The position numbers were made by a program, and so were the translations under genes. Source: Rhodospirillales bacterium (lineage in GTDB: Bacteria; Pseudomonadota; Alphaproteobacteria; Rhodospirillales; 2-02-FULL-58-16). From it: a DNA stretch of 6,704 nt. This document shows positions 1-4,407 of the stretch, in pieces. The DNA lies in assembly GCA_021775195.1 (NCBI GenBank), contig JAJFIG010000177.1:1-6704 (forward strand), given 5' to 3'. Below the pieces are notes generated by a model. The model worked only from the letters and a program-made list of their open reading frames with translations. It was not told the DNA's origin and searched no databases. Position 1 is the first letter of the stretch. Every line of letters starts with the position of its first letter.

Positions 1-345
1 GACGTTGCCGAATGCGCGGTCCTGGGAGTTGCCGATCAGCTCAAAGGGCAACTACCGCTGGGGTTCCTTGTCCTCAATGCCGGTGTCGAGCGGGGCCACG
101 ATGAGATCGTCACCGAGGTCGTGAAGTTGGTGCGCGAAAAAATCGGCCCCGTGGCGGCATTCAAGCAGGCCGTGGTCGTGGAGCGTCTGCCTAAAACCCG
201 GTCCGGCAAGATCCTGCGCGGAACCATGCAAAAGATCGCTGACAACGAGGAATACAGAATGCCGGCGACCATCGATGACCCGGTCATCCTGTCGGAGATC
301 GAGGGGCATCTGGAAAGTATCGGCTACGCCGGGGCACGACAGTAA
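1..345 (+). CDS. prpE: Propionyl-CoA synthetase-like acyl-CoA ligase, C-terminal fragment
   Basis: This is the last 114 residues of an AMP-forming acyl-CoA ligase; the start lies before the window. Such enzymes activate a short-chain carboxylate to acyl-AMP and then to acyl-CoA in the cytoplasm. The C-terminal lid domain is visible. PKTRSGKILRG (residues 64-74 of the fragment) carries the lysine (Lys70) that catalyses adenylation in this family and is a common acetylation switch. The tail contains MPATIDDP (87-94), which I associate with the PrpE/ACSS3 propionate branch rather than with acetyl-CoA synthetase. Frame 1 is open from the first base to TAA at 343-345. A strong terminator follows 21 bp later, so this gene probably ends its transcript. 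The family assignment is firm. Preference for propionate over acetate is inferred from the tail alone, because the acyl-binding pocket is outside the window. Confidence 0.85.
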   Translation, partial: DVAECAVLGVADQLKGQLPLGFLVLNAGVERGHDEIVTEVVKLVREKIGPVAAFKQAVVVERLPKTRSGKILRGTMQKIADNEEYRMPATIDDPVILSEIEGHLESIGYAGARQ

Positions 346-366
346 CCCGGCATGATCGAAAACGCG

Positions 367-407
367 GGCGCGGCGCGGGACGGCTGTCCCGCCCGCGCCT
401 TTTTTTT
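367..407 (+). terminator. Strong intrinsic terminator after the acyl-CoA ligase
   Basis: GGCGCGG (367-373) pairs with CCGCGCC (393-399), and GCGGGAC (375-381) pairs with GTCCCGC (386-392). The result is a 14-bp stem with one bulged C (374) and a GGCT tetraloop. Eight T residues (400-407) follow directly. This is a textbook Rho-independent terminator for plus-strand transcription from the ligase gene. Unusually, its T-run ends one base before the next gene's ribosome binding site. Confidence 0.93.
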
Positions 408-408
408 C

Positions 409-413
409 GGAGG
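409..413 (+). promoter_or_regulatory. Ribosome binding site of the ALDH gene, abutting the terminator
   Basis: GGAGG at 409-413 lies 8 nt before the ATG at 422 and fixes that start. It sits one base beyond the terminator's T-run, so no promoter can fit between terminator and ribosome binding site. The dehydrogenase message must therefore begin inside or upstream of the hairpin, or arise by read-through. Confidence 0.8.
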
Positions 414-421
414 ATCGACCC

Positions 422-1927
422 ATGGAGCTAAACCAACTCTACGGCAACCTTGGCCTGGATCCCGACGTCCTGTCGACGGGAGACCTGGACGTTCGTTCGC
501 CTATCGACGGGGCCGTGATCGGCAAGGTCATTCAGGATGCCGCGGCCGATCTTGAAACCAGGATAGGGCGGGCGGATGCGGCCTTCCGGGAATGGCGGAA
601 CGTGCCGGCGCCCCGGCGCGGTGATCTGGTGCGCCTGTTGGCCGAGGAACTGAGAACCCACAGGGAAGATCTGGGGCGGCTGGTGACCCTGGAGAGCGGC
701 AAGATCCTCCAGGAGGGGACCGGCGAGGTCCAGGAGATGATCGACATCTGCGACTTCGCCGTTGGCCTGTCCCGCCAGCTCTACGGTTTGACCATTGCGT
801 CGGAACGTCCCGGGCACAGGATGATGGAAACCTGGCATCCCCTGGGTCCGGTGGGGGTGATCTCGGCATTCAATTTTCCCGTTGCCGTGTGGTCCTGGAA
901 CTTTGCCCTGGCCATGGTCTGCGGCAACCCGGTGGTCTGGAAGCCATCGGAAAAGACACCGATTACGGCGCTTGCATGTCAGGCGTTGTTCCGGCGGACC
1001 TGCGATCGCTTTGGCGACGTGCCGGAGGGCCTTCTGGAAGTGGTTATCGGCGCCGCCGATCTCGGTGAAGGGCTGGTCGACGATCCCCGCCTGCGTCTGA
1101 TCAGTGCCACGGGAAGCTGTCGCATGGGGCGGGAAGTGGCGCCCCGGGTAGCCCGCCGGCTCGGCCGTACCCTGTTGGAACTGGGGGGCAACAACGCGAT
1201 GATCGTTGGGCCTTCGGCGGATCTGGATCTAGCCGTCAGGGCGATCGTATTTGCTGCCGTGGGAACCGCCGGGCAACGGTGTACATCATTGCGCCGACTG
1301 ATCGTCCACGAGGATGTCCACGAGGCCCTGGTTTCACGGCTGAAGGCGGCCTATGACACTATTCCAATCGGTAATCCGCTGGACCCGGAAGTCCTTGTGG
1401 GACCGCTGATTGGAGCGAGCGCGTTTGACGGCATGCAGGCCGCGCTTGCCGCCGCGCGTGACGAGGGCGGTGCCGTCCATGGCGGGGAGAGGGTTCTCGA
1501 AGACCGTTGCGCGGACGCCTACTACGCCAAGCCGGCCATCGTCGAAATGCCCGAACAGACGGCGACCGTTCGCGAAGAGACCTTCGCACCGATCCTTTAT
1601 GTGATGAAATACCGAGACCTGGACGACGCCATCCGACTCCACAATGACGTTCCCCAGGGGTTGTCTTCGAGCATTTTCACCAATGACCTGCGGGAGGCCG
1701 AGGCCTTCCTGTCCGCCAGTGGCAGCGATTGCGGAATCGCCAATGTCAATATCGGTCCCAGCGGTGCCGAGATCGGGGGCGCCTTCGGTGGCGAGAAGGA
1801 CACCGGCGGTGGCCGTGAATCGGGCTCGGACGCGTGGAAGAACTACATGCGCCGGGCGACCAATACGGTCAATTATTCCCGTGATTTGCCCCTGGCCCAG
1901 GGAATCGAGTTCGAACTGGACAGCTGA
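422..1927 (+). CDS. amaB: ALDH7-family (alpha-aminoadipic) semialdehyde dehydrogenase
   Basis: This 501-residue NAD(P)+-dependent aldehyde dehydrogenase closely resembles ALDH7A1/antiquitin and bacterial AmaB. Those enzymes oxidise alpha-aminoadipate semialdehyde (the open form of piperideine-6-carboxylate) to alpha-aminoadipate in lysine catabolism. Visible landmarks are ETWHPLGPVGVISAFNFP (136-153) with oxyanion Asn151, cofactor-site WKPSE (173-177), LELGGNN with general base Glu253, GTAGQRCTS with nucleophile Cys287, and EETFAP (385-390). The C-terminal run 444-478 (NIGPSGAEIGGAFGGEK, then GGGRESGSDAWKNYMRR) is the ALDH7 hallmark. Length is normal for the family and the start is fixed by GGAGG 8 nt upstream. 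No other lysine-degradation gene is in view, so the physiological aldehyde is inferred from family only. It is convergent with trcR downstream. How it is transcribed is unclear, because a terminator sits immediately before it. Confidence 0.9.
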   Translation: MELNQLYGNLGLDPDVLSTGDLDVRSPIDGAVIGKVIQDAAADLETRIGRADAAFREWRNVPAPRRGDLVRLLAEELRTHREDLGRLVTLESGKILQEGTGEVQEMIDICDFAVGLSRQLYGLTIASERPGHRMMETWHPLGPVGVISAFNFPVAVWSWNFALAMVCGNPVVWKPSEKTPITALACQALFRRTCDRFGDVPEGLLEVVIGAADLGEGLVDDPRLRLISATGSCRMGREVAPRVARRLGRTLLELGGNNAMIVGPSADLDLAVRAIVFAAVGTAGQRCTSLRRLIVHEDVHEALVSRLKAAYDTIPIGNPLDPEVLVGPLIGASAFDGMQAALAAARDEGGAVHGGERVLEDRCADAYYAKPAIVEMPEQTATVREETFAPILYVMKYRDLDDAIRLHNDVPQGLSSSIFTNDLREAEAFLSASGSDCGIANVNIGPSGAEIGGAFGGEKDTGGGRESGSDAWKNYMRRATNTVNYSRDLPLAQGIEFELDS

Positions 1928-1931
1928 CGAT

Positions 1932-1957
1932 TCATCAACCGTGATTGCGGTTGATGA
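1932..1957. repeat. Inverted repeat between convergent ALDH and trcR genes
   Basis: TCATCAACCG (1932-1941) and CGGTTGATGA (1948-1957) form a perfect 10-bp hairpin with a 6-nt loop (TGATTG). It starts 4 bp after the ALDH stop and ends 15 bp before the end of trcR. Neither side has a T-run, so it is not a classical intrinsic terminator. It may still protect 3' ends or aid termination in both directions. It is the only such structure in this 45-bp convergent gap. Confidence 0.5.
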
Positions 1958-1972
1958 CTGGCGGACGCGACC

Positions 1973-2545
1973 TTAGCTACCAGCGGGGCTGTCGCCGCTC
2001 GGCGGCGCGGCATGGACGGTGCCGGCGCGGGCACGGGCGACGTTGACCACCTTTTCCAGTTCGGCCTCGGAACACAGGCCCAGTCCGACCGGGTTCTGGG
2101 GTTTGATGTTGGCCGTGTTCCAGTGGGTCCGTTCGCGAACCGCGGTGATGGTCGGCTTGGTCGTGCCGATCAACTTGGAGATCTGCGCGTCGCTGAGCTC
2201 GGGATAGTTCTTGACCAACCAGGCAATGGCATCGGGGCGGTCCTGACGCTTGGATACAGGGGTGTAGCGTGCGCCCTTCGGCCTCGCCCGGGGAAGGGGA
2301 ATCGTCGGTGTTGCTGCCTTCAGGTGGGCGTCGGTATCGGCGCTGCACCGGTCGATCTCGTCCTGGGTCAGTTCGCCGCCGGCTATCGGGTCCAGTCCCT
2401 GCATGCCGATCGCTACTTCGCCGTCGGCAATGGCCTGCACTTCCAGCTTGTGCATCTGGCAGAATTCGGCGATCTGGTCAAAGGTCAGAGTGGTATTTTC
2501 CACAAGCCATACGGCCGTCGCCTTGGGCATCAGAGGCTTCGTCAT
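1973..2545 (-). CDS. trcR: TrcR/DUF1013 cell-cycle transcriptional regulator
   Basis: This 190-residue protein belongs to the alphaproteobacterial DUF1013 family, which databases name cell cycle transcriptional regulator TrcR. Conserved landmarks are the N-terminal KPLMPKATAVWLVENT (3-18), GLDPI (50-54), RYTPVSKRQDRPDAIAWLV (94-111), LIGTTKPTI (126-134) and RTHWNTANIKP (139-149). Two helix-turn-helix-like segments, about 10-43 and 105-143, look like copies of each other. An upstream in-frame ATG at 2554 would add MKL, but AGGA lies only 1 nt from it and 8 nt from the ATG at 2545. The shorter start also matches the family N-terminus, so I chose 2545. A promoter lies about 70 bp upstream, just after the quinone oxidoreductase gene. 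The last ~20 residues are a low-complexity Ala/Pro/Ser tail. The family call is firm; its regulatory targets cannot be read from this sequence. Confidence 0.93.
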   Translation of the reverse strand: MTKPLMPKATAVWLVENTTLTFDQIAEFCQMHKLEVQAIADGEVAIGMQGLDPIAGGELTQDEIDRCSADTDAHLKAATPTIPLPRARPKGARYTPVSKRQDRPDAIAWLVKNYPELSDAQISKLIGTTKPTITAVRERTHWNTANIKPQNPVGLGLCSEAELEKVVNVARARAGTVHAAPPSGDSPAGS

Positions 2546-2616
2546 CAATTTCATCCTGTCGTGAGTGACGGGTTGCGTACCAGCGCAGTCCCATCAAAGT
2601 CAGAGAACGCGATCCA

Positions 2617-2646
2617 TTTATACTTCGCCATAAACCGCCGGGTCAA
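2617..2646 (-). promoter_or_regulatory. Sigma70-type promoter for trcR
   Basis: On the minus strand TTGACC (2646-2641) is followed after 18 nt by TATAAA (2622-2617). Each hexamer matches consensus at 5 of 6 positions. The predicted start is near 2610, giving a leader of about 65 nt to the trcR ATG at 2545. The -35 begins 7 bp after the stop codon of the upstream oxidoreductase gene, so trcR can be transcribed independently of it. There is no intrinsic terminator of note between them, so read-through is also possible. Confidence 0.6.
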
Positions 2647-2652
2647 ACGGCG

Positions 2653-3654
2653 TTATGCAACGAGGACGATTTTGCCGATGTGGGTGCTGCTTTCCATGAG
2701 CCGGTGGGCCTCGGCGGCCTCGGCCAACGGGAAGGTGGCATGGATCACGGGTTTGATATCGCCGGATTCGATCAACGGCCAGACCTGGTCCTTGAGGGCG
2801 GCGGCGATTTGCCCCTTGCGCTCCACCGTCTGGGGCCGCAGCGTCGAACCGGTGAGGGTCAGGCGTTTGAGCATCATCGGCAGCAGGTTCAGTTCCATCT
2901 TGCTGCCCTTGAGAAAGGCGATATTGACCAGTCTTCCATCGGGGGCCAGGGCGGCGATGTTTTTCGCCGTGTAATCGCCGCCGACCATGTCGAGGACGAC
3001 ATCGACACCCTTGCCACCTCCGAATTCCTTGGCCGCTTTGACGAAATCCTCTTCGCGGTAGTTGACGGTCTCTTCGGCGCCGAGGGCCTGGCAGGCGGCG
3101 CATTTTTCGGCGCTTCCGGCGGTGGTGATGACGCGGGAGCCGAGGCGGCTCGCCATTTGGATGGCGGCGGTTCCGATGCCGCTGGAGCCGCCATGGACGA
3201 GAAGGCTCTCCCCCGGTTGCAGAGCGGCGCGCCCGAAGACGTTGGTCCATACGGTAAAGAACGTTTCCGGCAGGGCTGCGGCGGCCATCATGTTCAGCCC
3301 CCGGGGTACGGCCAGACACTGGGGCGCCGGCGCGGTGCAGTATTCGGCGTATCCGCCGCCCGCCACCAGCGCACAAAGCTCATCGCCTTCCTGCCAACCG
3401 TCAACGCCATCGCCCACGGCCGCGACCGTACCGGCAATTTCGAGGCCGGGCACATCGGTGACGCCCGGCGGCGGCTTGTAGTTCCCTTCCCGCTGGATAA
3501 TGTCCGGCCGGTTGACGCCGGCCGCCGCCACCTTGACCAGAACCTCCCCCGGTCCCGGCTGGGGGACGGGGCGGGTGCCAGGCTGCAGCACATCGGGCCC
3601 GCCGGGCTCGACTATTTCGATACAGGCCATGGTCTCGGGCAAGGTCTTGCTCAT
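2653..3654 (-). CDS. PIG3-family NAD(P)H quinone oxidoreductase
   Basis: This 333-residue medium-chain dehydrogenase/reductase of the zeta-crystallin/PIG3 type is a cytoplasmic, zinc-free enzyme that reduces quinones or activated enones with NAD(P)H. The N-terminal GroES-like domain (about 9-125) contains AGVNRPDIIQREGNY (45-59), characteristic of PIG3-like members. The Rossmann domain carries the nucleotide motif VHGGSSGIGTAAIQMA (153-168). GGGKGVDVVLDMVGG (212-226) and the C-terminal HIGKIVLV (325-332) also fit. Length is typical. On the minus strand GGGAG lies about 7 nt before the ATG at 3654, supporting that start. The gene is divergent from DUF1192 and upstream of trcR on the same strand. 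My recollection, unverified, is that this three-gene neighbourhood recurs in alphaproteobacteria. The physiological substrate is unknown. Confidence 0.92.
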   Translation of the reverse strand: MSKTLPETMACIEIVEPGGPDVLQPGTRPVPQPGPGEVLVKVAAAGVNRPDIIQREGNYKPPPGVTDVPGLEIAGTVAAVGDGVDGWQEGDELCALVAGGGYAEYCTAPAPQCLAVPRGLNMMAAAALPETFFTVWTNVFGRAALQPGESLLVHGGSSGIGTAAIQMASRLGSRVITTAGSAEKCAACQALGAEETVNYREEDFVKAAKEFGGGKGVDVVLDMVGGDYTAKNIAALAPDGRLVNIAFLKGSKMELNLLPMMLKRLTLTGSTLRPQTVERKGQIAAALKDQVWPLIESGDIKPVIHATFPLAEAAEAHRLMESSTHIGKIVLVA

Positions 3655-3680
3655 GATGGTCTCCCTTTTCGAAGAAGGCT

Positions 3681-3709
3681 CCAGTATGTTGTAAGCAGTA
3701 TGTTGTCAA
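3681..3709 (-). promoter_or_regulatory. Candidate promoter of the quinone oxidoreductase
   Basis: On the minus strand a perfect TTGACA (3709-3704) precedes CATACT (3688-3683) with a short 15-bp spacer; at 17 bp the hexamer is the poorer TACTGG. Transcription would start near 3675, about 20 nt before the ATG and just ahead of its GGGAG. The -35 is exact but the -10 is weak, which suits an activated or regulated promoter. It is built from two tandem 14-bp repeats, described separately. Confidence 0.45.
3682..3706. repeat. Tandem direct repeat in the divergent qor/DUF1192 promoter region
   Basis: CAGTATGTTGT occurs at 3682-3692 and again at 3696-3706, a 14-bp period. Counting flanks, 12 of 14 bases match. 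One copy overlaps the -35 region of the oxidoreductase promoter and the other its -10 region, so the pair could be a regulator binding site. Confidence 0.6.
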
Positions 3710-3720
3710 CCCAATGACAA
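3703..3720. promoter_or_regulatory. Operator-like inverted repeat overlapping the qor -35
   Basis: TTGTCA (3703-3708) and TGACAA (3715-3720) form a perfect palindrome with a 6-bp spacer. Its left half covers most of the minus-strand TTGACA (3704-3709). Symmetry and position suit a dimeric repressor, but the binding protein is unknown and chance cannot be excluded for a 6+6 palindrome. Confidence 0.4.
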
Positions 3721-3760
3721 GCCCTCCAAGCCCCTGTATTCAGTGAAGGGGAGGAAGATC

Positions 3761-3943
3761 ATGGATTTGGAAGACCTGGAACCGAGAAAACAGAAACCGC
3801 CGCCGAAGGACCTGGAGGTCATGTCCATCGAAGCCCTGCACGAGTATATCGGGGAACTAGAGGAGGAAATCGCTCGTGTACGGGAGGCGATCGCGGCCAA
3901 GGGGAAAGCCCGGCTGGGCGCCGAATCCGTGTTCAAATCATAG
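3761..3943 (+). CDS. DUF1192 small protein
   Basis: This 60-residue acidic protein belongs to DUF1192, a short family found in alphaproteobacteria whose function I do not know. Landmarks are the N-terminal MDLEDLEPRK (1-10), a Pro/Lys stretch (11-17), then DLEVMSIEALHEYIGELEEE (17-36), which continues as a predicted amphipathic or coiled-coil helix to about residue 47 and suggests oligomerisation or a protein partner. No signal peptide or membrane segment is seen. An in-frame GTG at 3743 would add six residues, but GGAGG at 3750-3754 is within that extension and sits 6 nt before the ATG at 3761. That ATG also matches the family N-terminus. The gene is divergent from the quinone oxidoreductase. 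I found no convincing promoter of its own in the 106-bp shared region. Confidence 0.85.
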   Translation: MDLEDLEPRKQKPPPKDLEVMSIEALHEYIGELEEEIARVREAIAAKGKARLGAESVFKS

Positions 3944-3944
3944 G

Positions 3945-4022
3945 GCGAGGATTCTAAACGAACGGGTCATGCCGGAGATTCCTCGCGGCGTGACAACGAA
4001 ATTTGGGGGCCTTTTACCCAAA
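3945..4022. other. Gap downstream of DUF1192: two weak inverted repeats, no gene
   Basis: Between the DUF1192 stop and the TTAA cluster I see no coding potential. GCGAGGA (3945-3951) can pair with TCCTCGC (3980-3986) across a 28-nt loop, and TTTGGG (4002-4007) with CCCAAA (4017-4022) across 9 nt. Neither is followed by a T-run. They could mark a factor-dependent 3' end of the DUF1192 message, or mean nothing. Confidence 0.3.
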
Positions 4023-4053
4023 CGACAATTAATTCCCACGTGTCAATGGCTTG

Positions 4054-4079
4054 TTAATCGCGCGTTAAGAGTTTTTTAA
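4054..4079. promoter_or_regulatory. Two overlapping CtrA boxes (TTAA-N7-TTAA-N7-TTAA)
   Basis: TTAA occurs at 4054-4057, 4065-4068 and 4076-4079, with exactly 7 nt between neighbours. Each adjacent pair matches the full CtrA consensus TTAA-N7-TTAA of alphaproteobacteria, so this is two complete boxes sharing the central element, with 11-bp periodicity (about one helical turn). The second box ends 9 bp before a TATAAG -10 and occupies its -35 region, the usual position for promoters that CtrA activates. The match and spacing are seen directly; binding by CtrA is inferred from the consensus and from the alphaproteobacterial character of the window. Confidence 0.6.
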
Positions 4080-4094
4080 GTTGTATTCTATAAG
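4065..4094 (+). promoter_or_regulatory. Candidate promoter reading into the 4101-4200 transcript
   Basis: TATAAG (4089-4094) matches the -10 consensus at 5 of 6 positions. The best -35, TTAAGA (4065-4070), matches only 4 of 6, at 18-bp spacing, and is part of the central TTAA of the CtrA boxes. A weak -35 covered by an activator site is typical of CtrA-dependent promoters. The predicted start is near 4101. Confidence 0.45.
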
Positions 4095-4100
4095 GTGATC

Positions 4101-4200
4101 CACGGATGGGACGTGGCCATTCGGGCCCTCATTTATCGTCCATCCGATTTGACGCCTCCCTGTTAAACTCACGCCGCCTCATTCGAGGCGGCGTTTTTTT
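4101..4200 (+). ncRNA. Candidate ~100-nt small RNA (or first module of a metY leader)
   Basis: This stretch begins at the predicted start of the CtrA-box promoter and ends in a perfect intrinsic terminator. The 5' half folds as CGGATGG(G)ACG (4103-4113) with CGTCCATCCG (4137-4146), a 10-bp stem with one bulged G. It is topped by a small GGCC/GGCC hairpin (4115-4118 with 4124-4127). A less structured linker (4147-4170) contains CCTCCC, and the terminator hairpin follows. The open frame starting at 4106 lacks a sensible ribosome binding site and runs through the terminator, so I do not call a protein. I do not recognise the RNA as a known family. The alternative is that it is the beginning of a long metY leader. 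Confidence 0.4.
4171..4200 (+). terminator. Intrinsic terminator 1 upstream of metY
   Basis: ACGCCGCCTC (4171-4180) pairs perfectly with GAGGCGGCGT (4185-4194) around an ATTC loop, and the T-run covers 4194-4200. It should end plus-strand transcripts from the CtrA-box promoter or from DUF1192. An upstream CGCCTC (4153-4158) could compete for the 3' arm (GAGGCG, 4185-4190). Confidence 0.92.
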
Positions 4201-4229
4201 CTTTGATGGCAATTTTTCGTGCGTTAGGA

Positions 4230-4306
4230 CTCTTGACCTGAGAGTGCGGGGGTGGGTAAAGTCCTCCGCCATAAATACAATTCGGGCGAGTTTGACAGGT
4301 CAAGAG
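4230..4306 (+). ncRNA. Structured leader element upstream of metY, riboswitch-like
   Basis: CTCTTGACCTG (4230-4240) pairs perfectly with CAGGTCAAGAG (4296-4306) to close a 55-nt interior. Inside, GCGGGGG (4246-4252) pairs with CCTCCGC (4263-4269; one G-U) around a 10-nt loop, and AATTC (4279-4283) can pair with GAGTT (4288-4292) around GGGC. That makes a three-way junction joined by AGAGT and an A/T-rich CATAAATAC. A terminator starts 14 nt later and metY follows. This aptamer-then-terminator order before a methionine gene suggests a riboswitch or attenuator. I cannot find the conserved cores of SAM-I (no GGCAACC), SAM-II, SAM-IV or SAH aptamers. It could instead be an independent small RNA, or a pair of inverted TTGACC-containing protein sites. 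Confidence 0.4.
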
Positions 4307-4319
4307 GCATTACAATAAA

Positions 4320-4358
4320 GGGGGCCGCCGGTGACAAGGCGGCCCCCGTTCTTTATTT
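4320..4358 (+). terminator. Intrinsic terminator 2, 50 nt before metY
   Basis: GGGGGCCGCC (4320-4329) pairs perfectly with GGCGGCCCCC (4338-4347) around an 8-nt loop. TTCTTTATTT (4349-4358) follows. Flanking AATAAA (4314-4319) can also pair with TTTATT (4352-4357), so the signal may work in both directions. As metY is the only gene downstream, it is either the control point of a leader or the end of a separate small RNA. Confidence 0.85.
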
Positions 4359-4407
4359 ACGGGCGTGATCGGACCGACCGGTCAGGACCATTCGTTCGGA
4401 TGACTCC

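Noticed and set aside
2546..2554. Upstream ATG at 2554 as the trcR start
   Set aside because: The AGGA lies only 1 nt before that codon but 8 nt before the ATG at 2545.
2636..2652. CGCCG/CGGCG hairpin after the quinone oxidoreductase as its terminator
   Set aside because: The stem is only 5 bp and no T-run follows on the minus strand; it is too weak to call.
2012..3717. Two long plus-strand open frames (2012-2974 and 2680-3717) opposite trcR and the quinone oxidoreductase
   Set aside because: Both are mirror frames of well-supported minus-strand genes. One runs across the trcR promoter region and neither shows a protein family signature.
3714..3740. Plus-strand promoter ATGACA-N15-TGTATT for DUF1192
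   Set aside because: The spacer is short, the -10 is poor and the start would fall on the ribosome binding site, so I do not call it.
3743..3760. GTG at 3743 as start of the DUF1192 gene
   Set aside because: The strong GGAGG lies within this extension and fits the ATG at 3761, which also matches the family N-terminus.
4206..4241. 11-codon open frame MAIFRALGLLT as a possible leader peptide for metY
   Set aside because: There is no ribosome binding site and no run of Met or Cys codons that would make an attenuation peptide sensible.
4129..4272. 47-codon minus-strand open frame (starting MAEDFTHPR) across the metY leader
   Set aside because: It has no ribosome binding site and its Arg-rich part is simply the complement of the perfect terminator at 4171-4200.
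4230..4306. SAM-II or other known SAM riboswitch
   Set aside because: The CATAAATAC after the inner stem faintly recalls SAM-II, but the loop-1 core and the GCTAAA-type 3' segment are missing and the long closing stem does not fit that pseudoknot. SAM-I signature bases are also absent.
4106..4318. 70-codon plus-strand open frame in the gap before metY
   Set aside because: It runs through terminator 1 and the closing stem of the second structured element, lacks a proper ribosome binding site, and the translation resembles nothing known.
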